Assembly: GCF_014195505.1 (NCBI RefSeq)
Contig: NZ_JACIBV010000001.1
Span: 2,542,001 to 2,606,000, forward strand
Direction: 5' to 3'
Source of the DNA: Nonomuraea dietziae
GTDB taxonomy: Bacteria; Actinomycetota; Actinomycetes; Streptosporangiales; Streptosporangiaceae
DNA: 64,000 nucleotides
The notes beneath the pieces are model-generated. The model was not told where the DNA came from. It did no database searches and worked only from the letters and a program-made list of their open reading frames with translations. How positions within the stretch are numbered: position 1 is the first letter of the stretch; the number at the start of each line of letters is the position of its first letter. The translations under genes and the position numbers were made by a program. Below, piece by piece: positions 1 through 7,390 of this stretch.

Positions 1-328
1 CGCCCGGCTGCAGGAAGGCCATGTAGATGGCCAGGTTGGCGGGCGAGCCCGAGTAGGGCTGCACGTTGGCGTGGTTGACGCCGAAGACGGCCTTGGCACG
101 CTCGATCGCCACGGTCTCGATCTGGTCGATGACCTGCTGGCCCTCGTAGTAGCGCTTGCCCGCGTAGCCCTCGGAGTACTTGTTGGTCAGGACCGTGCCG
201 GTGGCCTCGAGCACCGCCTTGGAGACGTAGTTCTCGGAGGCGATCAGCTTGACGGTGTCGGCCTGGCGGCGCTCCTCGGCCTTGATGAGGTCGGCGATCT
301 GCGGGTCCACGTTGGCGAGAGAACTCAT
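1..328 (-). CDS. glyA: Serine hydroxymethyltransferase, N-terminal part (runs off window start)
   Basis: PLP enzyme interconverting serine plus tetrahydrofolate with glycine plus 5,10-methylene-THF in the cytosol. Only the first ~109 codons are inside the window; the rest lies beyond base 1. The ATG at 326-328 opens [19 protein letters not shown], followed by the family hallmarks [24 protein letters not shown] (substrate and PLP-site region) and [13 protein letters not shown]. The PLP lysine lies in the missing part. A purine-rich stretch (ggggag) sits just upstream of the ATG. The 121-bp gap to the upstream YihY gene leaves room for its own promoter. Family identity is clear from sequence; paralogue number is unknown. 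Confidence 0.93.
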   Translation of the reverse strand, partial: MSSLANVDPQIADLIKAEERRQADTVKLIASENYVSKAVLEATGTVLTNKYSEGYAGKRYYEGQQVIDQIETVAIERAKAVFGVNHANVQPYSGSPANLAIYMAFLQPG

Positions 329-449
329 GACTCCCCTGTCGTCATTGACAATGTGCGAAGACCCAGGCGCTCGGCCTTCGCCCCCTTCCGCTCCCCGGTG
401 GTAGCCCCACCCAAATGCGCCAGTCGCGACGCCTAGACGATATCGGATG

Positions 450-1436
450 TCAGCCGGCCGTACGGCTGGCCCTCGTCGCTCCCTCGCCCGGCCACAGCCT
501 GTCCACCTCGGCGTTCAGTATCGCTCCGATGAGGACGGCGAGCGCGGTGATGTACAGCCACAACAGCACGGCGATGGGCGTGGCCAGCGAGCCGTAGATG
601 GAGACAGGCGAGATCCAGGCGGCCAGGACCGCGCGCAGCACGGCCGCGCAGATGATCCACAGGAACAGCGCCAGGATCGCCCCCGGCAGCTCCCTGTACC
701 ACTTGGTGCGCACCGGGACGCTCACGTGGTACAGCACGGTCAGGAACATGACCGAGCCGAGGATCACGGTCGGCCAGTAGAGGACGTCGACGAGCGCGCC
801 GTAGTCGGGCGGCAGCCCGTCCTTCAGCAGGGTCGGCCCGATGACCAGCACCGGCATGACGATGATGCCGATGACCAGGCCGATCAGGTAGAGCCCGAAG
901 GACATCAGCCTGGTGCGGATGATGCCGCGCTCCTCGCCCAGGCCGTAGGCGACGGAGATGAGGTCCACGTAGACGTAGAGCGCCCTCGAGCCCGACCACA
1001 GCGACAGCAGGAAGCCGAGCGAGATCAGTGAGACCTTGCCCGCGTCGTCGCGCAGCACGTCCTCGATCAGCGGGGTCACCACGCCCGCGACGGCCTCGGG
1101 GGTGAACAGCAGGGCGGCCTGCTGCTCGACCCAGGTCCTCACCTCCTCGACGATGGTCGGCCCGAGCCAGACCCCGAGCTTGGCCAGCACGCCGATGAGG
1201 GCGAGGACGAACGGCGGCAGGGACAGCAGCGCGAAGAAGGCGGCCTCACCGGCCAGGCCCGTGACCCGGTAGGTGACGCCGGCGTCCACGGACGCGCGAA
1301 CGATGGCCCACGACCGGGTGTCGAGCACCCAGTTGAGCCGCTCCCTCGCGCGGCTCATGCTGAGCCGCGGGCCGCGCCGTTTGGTGCGCGGCGGTACGTC
1401 GGTGGACGTCATGGCACCCAAGGTATTCGCTGTCAC
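450..1436 (-). CDS. YihY/virulence factor BrkB family membrane protein
   Basis: A 328-residue polytopic membrane protein. A basic N-terminus (residues 1-40, [12 protein letters not shown]) is followed by the family signature region with [21 protein letters not shown] near residues 60-80, and about six hydrophobic helices, including [20 protein letters not shown] and [20 protein letters not shown]. Members are inner-membrane proteins of uncertain function; an old RNase BN label for the family is not supported. The GTG start at 1436 is preferred because GGGAAG lies about 7 bases upstream; an internal ATG at 1412 has no ribosome binding site. It is collinear with the YccF gene 41 bp upstream and with glyA downstream, which may be chance. 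Confidence 0.88.
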   Translation of the reverse strand: MTANTLGAMTSTDVPPRTKRRGPRLSMSRARERLNWVLDTRSWAIVRASVDAGVTYRVTGLAGEAAFFALLSLPPFVLALIGVLAKLGVWLGPTIVEEVRTWVEQQAALLFTPEAVAGVVTPLIEDVLRDDAGKVSLISLGFLLSLWSGSRALYVYVDLISVAYGLGEERGIIRTRLMSFGLYLIGLVIGIIVMPVLVIGPTLLKDGLPPDYGALVDVLYWPTVILGSVMFLTVLYHVSVPVRTKWYRELPGAILALFLWIICAAVLRAVLAAWISPVSIYGSLATPIAVLLWLYITALAVLIGAILNAEVDRLWPGEGATRASRTAG

Positions 1437-1477
1437 CGGTCACTTCCCGCGACGACCTGTGACAATCCCATCTCGTG

Positions 1478-1849
1478 TCAGGTTTCGACGATACGCGCGC
1501 CGAGGGGCAGGAGGGAGACGGGGATCATCTTGATGTTGGCCACGCCGAGCGGAATGCCGATGATCGAGACGAACAGCGGGATCGCCGTGATGACGTGCCC
1601 GAGCGCCAGCCACCAGCCCGCGAAGACCAGCCAGACGACGTTGCCGATGGTCGACATCGCGCCCGCGTCGGAGTCGCGCACGACGGTCCTGCCGAACGGC
1701 CACAGCGCGTAGGCGGCGATCCTGAACGAGGCGATGCCGAAGGGGATCGTGACGATCAGGACGCAGCAGATGATGCCGGCGATCACATAGCCGATCGCCA
1801 ACCAGATCCCGGCCAGGACCAGCCAGATGACGTTCAGGATTGTCCGCAT
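1478..1849 (-). CDS. YccF domain-containing inner-membrane protein
   Basis: A 123-residue protein built from two copies of the YccF (DUF307) motif: residues 1-55 with ILNVIWLVLAGIWLAIGYV, and residues 65-120 with IGNVVWLVFAGWWLALGHV. Each copy forms a hydrophobic hairpin and ends in a proline-containing loop (TIPFGIASFRIA and GIPLGVANIKMIP). The internal duplication and length are typical of the family. Function is unknown; members are predicted inner-membrane proteins. It lies 41 bp upstream of the YihY gene on the same strand, so the two membrane proteins could be co-transcribed. Confidence 0.88.
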   Translation of the reverse strand: MRTILNVIWLVLAGIWLAIGYVIAGIICCVLIVTIPFGIASFRIAAYALWPFGRTVVRDSDAGAMSTIGNVVWLVFAGWWLALGHVITAIPLFVSIIGIPLGVANIKMIPVSLLPLGARIVET

Positions 1850-1881
1850 AGTTCCAGCATGTCAGGACCTATCCAAAAAGA

Positions 1882-2652
1882 TCATCCGGTATCGCCCTGA
1901 ATCGCCCCTGAGGGAGCCCTGCCCTTGCCGGGCGGGCCGGCGAACGCCTGCGCCACCGCCATCCACCGGCCCGCCGTCGCGCCCTCGGCGACCAGCCCGG
2001 TGTCGGTGAGGTGACGACGCTGGGTGACGAGCAGGCAGAAGCCGAGCATCGGGCCGCGCACCACGTCCGCCGCCCCTTCCGGGCCCGCCGTCCACGGCGT
2101 GCCGTCCGGCATGGTCAGCTCCACCCGCACGGGGTCGCGCGGCGCGGGCAGGCCCCGCACCGCGAACCCGTACGGCATCGCCCGCACGCCCAGCGTCGCC
2201 ACGTGCCTGAGCCTGGCGGTGGGCGTCCTGGTCACGCCCAGCGCGTCGGCGATGTCCTGTCCGTGGGCCCAGGTCTCCATCAGGCGCGCGGTGGCGAAGG
2301 AGGCGGCCGACATCGGCGGGCCGTACCACGGCAGCCTGGTCCTGGGGTCGAGCGTGGCGAAGGTCTCCAGCATGCGGGCGCGGGCCGTACGGAACCAGGC
2401 GTGCACCGCCTCCGCCCGCAGCGCGCGGGCCTCGATCACGAGGTCGTCGACGGACACGTCCGTGCGGAGGGAGCCAGGCTCGGTGACCACCCTGGTGGCC
2501 GCCTCGTCGAACCAGGCCAGGTGGCCGACCTGGTCGCGAGCGGTCCACCCCTCGGCCGGGGTGGGCAACTCCCAGTCGGCGCCCTCCAGCAGGGCCTCCA
2601 GGTCGGCGGTCTCGGCGCGCAGGTCGGCGAGTAGTTCTGCGAAGAAGTCCAC
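1882..2652 (-). CDS. TIGR03084 family protein (DinB/MDMPI-like fold)
   Basis: A 256-residue protein of the actinobacterial TIGR03084 group, related to mycothiol-dependent maleylpyruvate isomerase-like and DinB proteins. The N-terminal four-helix bundle carries TPAEGWTARDQVGHLAWFDE (residues ~32-51); the His there and the later WAHGQDIADALG segment are the expected metal-ligand regions. A C-terminal mixed domain (~170-256) follows. Mycothiol-linked thiol chemistry is a family-level inference; the substrate is unknown. The GTG start at 2652 is essentially back to back with the divergent small gene starting at 2654, leaving no conventional promoter between them. Confidence 0.82.
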   Translation of the reverse strand: MDFFAELLADLRAETADLEALLEGADWELPTPAEGWTARDQVGHLAWFDEAATRVVTEPGSLRTDVSVDDLVIEARALRAEAVHAWFRTARARMLETFATLDPRTRLPWYGPPMSAASFATARLMETWAHGQDIADALGVTRTPTARLRHVATLGVRAMPYGFAVRGLPAPRDPVRVELTMPDGTPWTAGPEGAADVVRGPMLGFCLLVTQRRHLTDTGLVAEGATAGRWMAVAQAFAGPPGKGRAPSGAIQGDTG

Positions 2653-2653
2653 G

Positions 2654-2794
2654 GTGAATAATCAAGAGGTGATCTGCGAGAAGTGCAAGGAGCGGCTGCA
2701 CGAGGAGTGCAGGGGCGGATCCTGGTGCGACTGCCAGCACCAGGGCGAGGAGAGGCCTCAGGAGTCGGAGCTCGACTGGCCCAGACAGGGCTGA
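2654..2794 (+). CDS. Small cysteine-rich (zinc-ribbon-like) protein
   Basis: A 46-residue reading frame from GTG 2654, with an alternative GTG at 2669. It is short and acidic with clustered cysteines: CEKCKERLHEECRGGSWCDC, then QHQ. A CxxC pair, an HxxxC and a CxC-plus-His group could bind one or two metal ions. I recall similar short proteins in related actinomycetes but cannot name a function. It could be a freestanding gene divergent from the TIGR03084 gene, or a small protein transcribed ahead of the sulfur operon. The absence of a spacer between the divergent start codons is odd and slightly favours the downstream GTG. Confidence 0.55.
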   Translation: MNNQEVICEKCKERLHEECRGGSWCDCQHQGEERPQESELDWPRQG

Positions 2795-2844
2795 AGATCG
2801 TCCAGACTGTGGACCCGGCCTTGGACATACCCGACCACCGAGGT

Positions 2845-2940
2845 ATGGTTCGAGGTATGCCAGCGGACCCGATGCTCGTCGTGCGACGTCACGTCGACCT
2901 TCAGCGTGTCCGTAGTGCCATCTGTAGCGACGCCCGCTAA
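2845..2940 (+). CDS. Putative leader peptide of the sulfur assimilation operon
   Basis: A 31-codon frame; in-frame ATGs at 2845, 2857 and 2872 give 31, 27 or 22 residues. It ends in VVRRHVDLQRVRSAICSDAR followed by TAA at 2938. The RRHVDLxRV-SAxC pattern matches the short peptides annotated as putative leader peptides upstream of sulfate assimilation and cysteine genes in actinomycetes. Its single Cys codon lies five codons from the stop, 117 bp upstream of the sulfite reductase ATG. This suggests translation-dependent attenuation responding to cysteine or charged tRNA-Cys. The regulatory role is inferred; the peptide pattern is seen directly. The start codon is uncertain. Confidence 0.68.
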   Translation: MVRGMPADPMLVVRRHVDLQRVRSAICSDAR

Positions 2941-3056
2941 CTCCTTCCCGTTTTCTGTAACGGCGCGCGCGTCGCACCAGCCCAAAGCTCAGCCCCTGCA
3001 CTCGACGAAGAGGCAGGAGGAGGGTAACGCGCGCCCACGAACCCAAAGGACGCGCT

Positions 3057-4730
3057 ATGACCACCCCTGCCAGCCGGCATCACAAGCGCCCGCGTGGCGA
3101 AGGTCAGTGGGCTCTCGGCTACCGCGAGCCGCTCAACAAGAACGAGGAGAACAAGAAGAACGACGATGGGCTGAACGTCCGCCAGCGCATCATCGACGTC
3201 TACTCCAAGCGCGGCTTCGACTCCATCGACCCTGCCGACCTGCGCGGACGCATGCGGTGGTACGGCCTCTACACCCAGCGCAAGCCCGGCATCGACGGCG
3301 GGAAGACGGCCATCCTCGAGCCCGAGGAGCTCGACGACCGCTACTTCATGCTCCGCGTCCGCATCGACGGCGGCCAGCTGTCGCTGGAGCAGCTGCGGGT
3401 GCTCGCCGACATCTCCAACCTGTACGGCAGGGGCACCGCCGACCTCACCGACCGGCAGAACATCCAGTACCACTGGATCGAGATCGAGGCGGTGCCCGAC
3501 ATCTGGGCGCGCCTCGAGGCCGTCGGCCTGTCGACCACCGAGGCCTGCGGTGACACGCCGCGCGTGATCCTCGGCTGCCCGCTGGCCGGCATCGACACCG
3601 AGGAGGTGCTCGACGCCACCGAGCAGATCCGCGAGGTGCACGACCGCTTCATCGGCGATCCGGCCTACTCCAACCTGCCGCGCAAGTTCAAGACGGCGAT
3701 CTCCGGCTGCCCCGCGCACTGCACGGTGCACGAGATCAACGACGTGGCCTTCGTCGCGGTCGTCAACGAGCACGGCGAGAAGGGCTACGACCTGTGGGTG
3801 GGCGGCGGCCTGTCCACCAACCCGATGTTCGGCAAGCGCATCGGCGTGTTCGTCCGTCCCGACCAGGTGAGCGATGTCTACGGCGGCGTGATCGGCATCT
3901 TCCGCGACTACGGCTACCGCCGCCTGCGCCACCGCGCCCGCATCAAGTTCCTCGTCAACGACTGGGGCGTGGAGAAGTTCCGCGACGTGCTCCAGACCGA
4001 GTACCTCAAGGAGGACCTGCCCGACGGCCCCGCGCCCGAGCAGCCCCGCGACAGCCGCCGCGACCACGTCGGCGTGCACCCGCAGAAGGACGGCAACTTC
4101 TACGTCGGCTTCGCGCCCAGGGTCGGCCGCGTCGACGGCGACAAGCTGCACCTGATCGCCGACCTGGCCGAGCGCCACGGCTCGGCGAGGGTGCGCACCA
4201 CCGTCGAGCAGAAGATGGTCATCCTCGACGTCGCGCCCGACCGGGTCGACTCGCTGGTGGCCGCGCTGGAGGCCATCGACCTGCAGGTCAACCCCTCCAC
4301 CTTCCGCCGTCAGACGATGGCCTGCACCGGCATCGAGTACTGCAAGCTCGCCATCGTCGAGACCAAGGCGACGGCCTCCCACCTCATCGACGAGTTGGAG
4401 CAGCGGCTGCCGGCCTTCGCCGAGCCGCTCACCATCAACGTCAACGGCTGCCCCAACTCCTGCGCCCGCATCCAGGTCGCCGACATCGGCCTGAAGGGCC
4501 AGCTCGTCGTCAACGACCAGGGCGAGCAGGTCGAGGGCTTCCAGATCCACCTGGGCGGCTCCCTCGGCGTCAACCCGGGCTTCGGCCGCAAGGTCCGAGG
4601 GCTGAAGACGACCGCCGACGAGCTGCCCGACTACGTGGAGCGGGTCGTGACCCACTTCGAGGAGCAGAAGAAGGACGGCGAGTCGTTCTCCGACTGGGTC
4701 CAGCGAGCAGACGAGGCGGACCTGAAATGA
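3057..4730 (+). CDS. sirA: Assimilatory nitrite/sulfite reductase (ferredoxin-dependent)
   Basis: Siroheme and [4Fe-4S] enzyme making the six-electron reduction of sulfite to sulfide (or nitrite to ammonia). The 557 residues contain two ferredoxin-like/siroheme half domains. The cluster ligands are visible as C423-x5-C429 (ACTGIEYC) and C465-x3-C469 (GCPNSC). The pseudo-repeat in the N-terminal half has GCPAHC near 219. The ATG at 3057 has AAGGA about eight bases upstream. Its neighbours are a zinc-ribbon gene, APS reductase and sirohydrochlorin chelatase, so sulfite rather than nitrite is the likely substrate, as in the mycobacterial sirA-cysH-che1 order. The upstream leader peptide suggests cysteine-responsive control. 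Confidence 0.93.
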   Translation: MTTPASRHHKRPRGEGQWALGYREPLNKNEENKKNDDGLNVRQRIIDVYSKRGFDSIDPADLRGRMRWYGLYTQRKPGIDGGKTAILEPEELDDRYFMLRVRIDGGQLSLEQLRVLADISNLYGRGTADLTDRQNIQYHWIEIEAVPDIWARLEAVGLSTTEACGDTPRVILGCPLAGIDTEEVLDATEQIREVHDRFIGDPAYSNLPRKFKTAISGCPAHCTVHEINDVAFVAVVNEHGEKGYDLWVGGGLSTNPMFGKRIGVFVRPDQVSDVYGGVIGIFRDYGYRRLRHRARIKFLVNDWGVEKFRDVLQTEYLKEDLPDGPAPEQPRDSRRDHVGVHPQKDGNFYVGFAPRVGRVDGDKLHLIADLAERHGSARVRTTVEQKMVILDVAPDRVDSLVAALEAIDLQVNPSTFRRQTMACTGIEYCKLAIVETKATASHLIDELEQRLPAFAEPLTINVNGCPNSCARIQVADIGLKGQLVVNDQGEQVEGFQIHLGGSLGVNPGFGRKVRGLKTTADELPDYVERVVTHFEEQKKDGESFSDWVQRADEADLK

Positions 4731-4870
4731 GCGAGCGAGCGGTCCCCTTCCACTGCCCCTACTGCGGCGACGAGGACCTGGAGCCCTACGAGGGCGACGG
4801 GGGCTGGTACTGCAGGTCCTGCGTGCGCGCCTTCAAGCTGAAGTTTCTCGGAATCGGAGTGAAGATATGA
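4727..4870 (+). CDS. Small zinc-ribbon protein within the sulfite reductase operon
   Basis: A 47-residue protein starting at the ATGA overlap with the sirA stop and ending at an ATGA overlap with cysH, so it is translationally coupled on both sides. It carries FHCPYCGDEDLEP and WYCRSCVRAF, two CxxC knuckles of a rubredoxin-like or zinc-ribbon fold. Streptomyces has a similar small gene between its sulfite reductase and cysH; such genes are sometimes mislabelled as insertion element protein. A role as iron-sulfur or electron-transfer accessory, or as a regulator, is possible, but no function is established. The operon position makes it very likely real. Confidence 0.85.
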   Translation: MSERAVPFHCPYCGDEDLEPYEGDGGWYCRSCVRAFKLKFLGIGVKI

Positions 4871-5595
4871 CGCTCGTCGACCTCGAAGTCACGTTAAGAG
4901 AGCAACGCGGCACGCTCGACCTGCAGGCCATCGTCGAGTCCGCTGCCGTGTTCCTGGAGGACGCCCCCGCCCGCGAGATCATCCGGTGGGCGGCCGCGAC
5001 GTTCGGCGACCGGTTGTGCCTGACCTCCTCGATGAGCGACGCCCTGCTGATCGACCTGGTGAGCAGGGTGAAGCCGGGGGTGGACGTGTTGTTCATCGAC
5101 ACGGGCTACCACTTCGCCGAGACGATCGGCACCCGTGACGCGGTCCAGCAGGTCTATGACGTCAACGTGATCAACGTGCAGCCCTCGCGGACGGTCGGTG
5201 AACAGGAGCGCGACCTCGGTCCCCGCCTGTTCGGCCGCAACCCCGACCTGTGCTGCTACCTGCGCAAGGTGGAGCCGCTGAACAGGGCGCTCGAGCCGTA
5301 CCTCGCCTGGATCTCCGGTATCCGCCGCGACGAGTCGCCCACCCGCACGGGCACCAGGGTCGTGGAGTGGGACGCCAAGCGCCAGATGGTCAAGGTCAAC
5401 CCGATCGCCAGGTGGACCCAGGACGACGTCGACAACTACATGTCCGACAACGGCGTGCTGATCAACCCGTTGCACTATGACAACTATCCCTCGATCGGCT
5501 GCGCGCCCTGCACCCGCCAGGTCGCCGACGGCGAGGACCCGCGCAGCGGCCGCTGGGCGGGCATGGGGAAGACCGAATGCGGCATTCACCTGTGA
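4867..5595 (+). CDS. cysH: Assimilatory adenylylsulfate (APS) reductase
   Basis: Reduces adenylylsulfate to sulfite plus AMP using thioredoxin. The 242 residues belong to the PAPS reductase/adenine nucleotide alpha-hydrolase fold, with SSMSDALLIDLV as the nucleotide P-loop-like segment near the N-terminus. The cluster motif of the APS-using subtype is present: C129-C130 and C212-x2-C215, plus the catalytic C238 in the terminal ECGIHL. A [4Fe-4S] enzyme acting on APS is therefore predicted, and no APS kinase is needed. It starts in an ATGA overlap with the zinc-ribbon gene, and its end overlaps the chelatase start by 19 bp. Sulfate adenylyltransferase genes are not in this window. Confidence 0.94.
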   Translation: MTLVDLEVTLREQRGTLDLQAIVESAAVFLEDAPAREIIRWAAATFGDRLCLTSSMSDALLIDLVSRVKPGVDVLFIDTGYHFAETIGTRDAVQQVYDVNVINVQPSRTVGEQERDLGPRLFGRNPDLCCYLRKVEPLNRALEPYLAWISGIRRDESPTRTGTRVVEWDAKRQMVKVNPIARWTQDDVDNYMSDNGVLINPLHYDNYPSIGCAPCTRQVADGEDPRSGRWAGMGKTECGIHL

Positions 5596-6446
5596 TCTCC
5601 GCACCTGTGATCTCCGCACCTCCGGCCACCGCCGGGCGGCATCCGGCGGGTGAGGGGGCGCGCCTTGGCAGGGGCGCGGTCCCGTTGGTCGCGGTGGCGC
5701 ACGGGTCGCGCGACCCGCGCGCCGCCGCGACCGTGGAGGCGCTTCTCGAGCGGGTCAGGCAGGCGCGGCCCGGCCTGACGGTCCGCTCGGCCTACCTCGA
5801 CCACGGCCCGCCCACGCTGGCCCAGGCGCTGCACGGCCTGCGCGAGGCGGTCGTGCTGCCGCTGCTGCTGACCGAGGCCTACCACAGCCGCGTCGACCTG
5901 CCCGCCGCGCTCGCCGAGGCGCGCGCCCGCGACTCGCTGCTGCGGGTGCGTTACGGCACGACGCTGGGCCCGCACCCGCTGCTGCTGCCGGCGCTGGAGC
6001 GCCGCCTGTCCGAGGCCGGGGTACGGCCCGGCGCGCCCGACACCGCGCTGGTGCTGGTCTCGGCGGGTTCGAGTGACGCCAGGGCCAACGCCGTCATCGC
6101 CGACCTGGCGAGCGCCTGGACGGCCCGTCCCTCCTGGGCGGCTCCCGGGTTCCATGAAGGCGGTGCAGGCCGATGGTGGGAGGTGGTCCCGGCCTACGCC
6201 TCGGCCGCGGGGCCGACGCCCGCCGAGGCCGTGGCGTCGCTGCGGGCCGCGGGAGCGCCGAGGGTGGCGGTCGCGCCGTACCTGCTCGCACCCGGGTTCT
6301 TCGCCGACAAGGTGCGCAGGGACACGCTGGCGGCCGGCGCCGACGTGGTGGCCGACGTGCTCGGCCCCTCCCCCGAGCTCGTGGAGGTCGTGCTGGAGCG
6401 TTACACGAGCGCGCTGAGGCACGAGCCTGTCAGGGTGCCCGCCTGA
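5577..6446 (+). CDS. Sirohydrochlorin chelatase (CbiX-type)
   Basis: Inserts Fe2+ into sirohydrochlorin (or Co2+ in cobalamin synthesis). The 289 residues hold two homologous chelatase domains: residues ~35-150 with VAVAHGSRDP (metal-binding His) and ~155-270 with VLVSAGSSDARAN, where the first His-Gly motif is replaced by AG. The ATG at 5577 overlaps cysH by 19 bp; GTGs at 5592 and 5607 are alternative starts, and the first ~30 residues look non-conserved. Because the operon encodes a siroheme-dependent sulfite reductase, the likely product is siroheme for that enzyme. The layout resembles mycobacterial che1 after cysH. Confidence 0.88.
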   Translation: MRHSPVISAPVISAPPATAGRHPAGEGARLGRGAVPLVAVAHGSRDPRAAATVEALLERVRQARPGLTVRSAYLDHGPPTLAQALHGLREAVVLPLLLTEAYHSRVDLPAALAEARARDSLLRVRYGTTLGPHPLLLPALERRLSEAGVRPGAPDTALVLVSAGSSDARANAVIADLASAWTARPSWAAPGFHEGGAGRWWEVVPAYASAAGPTPAEAVASLRAAGAPRVAVAPYLLAPGFFADKVRRDTLAAGADVVADVLGPSPELVEVVLERYTSALRHEPVRVPA

Positions 6447-6530
6447 GGGCCTGAGGGGACCGTCACGGCCCCCGCCTGCCGTCTCGGCCGCCTGGCCGCA
6501 CGCAAGGGCCCATGGGGGCGCTCGGACGCG

Positions 6531-6580
6531 CTCGGTCGGGCTCGGTCAGTCGGGCTCGGTCAGTCGGGCTCGGTCAGTCG
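6531..6580. repeat. Short tandem repeat, about 3.5 copies of 14 bp
   Basis: The unit CTCGGTCAGTCGGG occurs at 6541-6554 and 6555-6568, with a partial third copy from 6569 and a degenerate shorter copy CTCGGTCGGG at 6531-6540. The array lies at the convergent junction between the chelatase gene (ends 6446) and the DUF1707 gene; its last copy overlaps the stop codon (6574-6576) and final codons of the latter. It is probably a replication-slippage product. No function is implied by sequence alone. Confidence 0.85.
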
Positions 6581-7233
6581 CGGCCGAGCTGCCTGGGCTC
6601 GCCCCACAGGTGCTCGCCGCCCAGCCCGAGGTGCTCGCGCCACGCCGACCAGCCGCGCTTGATCGGCTTGGCCCTGGAGTCGCCGATCACCTTGACGTCG
6701 CCCATGACGGCGTAGGCGTGCACGCGCACCACCGGCACGTTCATGCCGGGCGCCGCCTCCATCACGTCGACCTTCTTGTCGCCCATGATCGCCATGCCGT
6801 CAAGGTCCACGTCCACGCCGTCGGGCACGATGATCTTCACATCGCCCATCACCGACACCGCGGTGACGTCGATGACGTTGGTGCGCACCTCGGCCTCGCG
6901 CAGGTCGAGCAGCACGTCGCCCATGACCGCCACCGCGCCGAGCTCCTGCTCGACCTTCCACTTGCCGCGCCGCTTGGTGTCACCCATGATCGCCACGAAC
7001 CAGCGCCGTTTGCGGGAGGGCGAGGGAACGGGCGAGGGCGCGTACGTGCCCTCGGCGGGCAGGTCCTGGGTGAGCAGCGCCAGCTGGGCGTGCGTGGTGG
7101 CCAGGTAGGCCGCCTCGGTCCTGTCCGTCAGCTCGACCAGCGTGAGCCTGCCCTCGACGGAGGCGACCCGCAGCCGCTCGACGACGGCCTCCCTTTCCAT
7201 GTCAGAGGCGCGCAGTTCCCCCGGTTCACTCAT
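6574..7233 (-). CDS. DUF1707 and LiaF-like C-terminal domain protein
   Basis: A 219-residue protein. Residues 1-55 are a DUF1707 (SHOCT-like) domain: MSEPGELRASDMEREAVVERL and VEGRLTLVELTDRTEAAYLA. A short basic linker (RKRRW) leads to a C-terminal beta-rich domain with repeated MGD motifs (AIMGDTKR, AVMGDVLL, SVMGDVKI, AIMGDKKV, AVMGDVKV), like the C-terminal domain of LiaF/YvqF cell-wall stress proteins. The frame stays open upstream, but the ATG at 7231-7233 begins the conserved domain and earlier starts would run into the divergent ankyrin gene's promoter. Probably a cytoplasmic or membrane-peripheral stress or regulatory protein; precise function unknown. Confidence 0.85.
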   Translation of the reverse strand: MSEPGELRASDMEREAVVERLRVASVEGRLTLVELTDRTEAAYLATTHAQLALLTQDLPAEGTYAPSPVPSPSRKRRWFVAIMGDTKRRGKWKVEQELGAVAVMGDVLLDLREAEVRTNVIDVTAVSVMGDVKIIVPDGVDVDLDGMAIMGDKKVDVMEAAPGMNVPVVRVHAYAVMGDVKVIGDSRAKPIKRGWSAWREHLGLGGEHLWGEPRQLGRD

Positions 7234-7390
7234 AGACGCAACATATCGCGTTTTGTCGTTCCTGCGGAGGGGCAAACCTCGAACCGCTCGCTCTCCACGG
7301 CGGCGGGCACCACTCGACCGGGCCGGGATCCGGGTGGGGATCCAGGTCGAGATCCAGGTCCAGGGCCTGGGCTGCGCTAGGGTCCGTGAC

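Noticed and set aside
2937..4655. 572-codon minus-strand frame opposite sirA rich in Val/Asp/Leu/Gly
   Set aside because: Antisense shadow of a real GC-rich gene; it has no domain and the opposite strand is unambiguous sulfite reductase.
6531..6580. Possible CRISPR-like repeats
   Set aside because: Units are 14 bp without spacers, and no cas genes occur; it is a simple tandem repeat.
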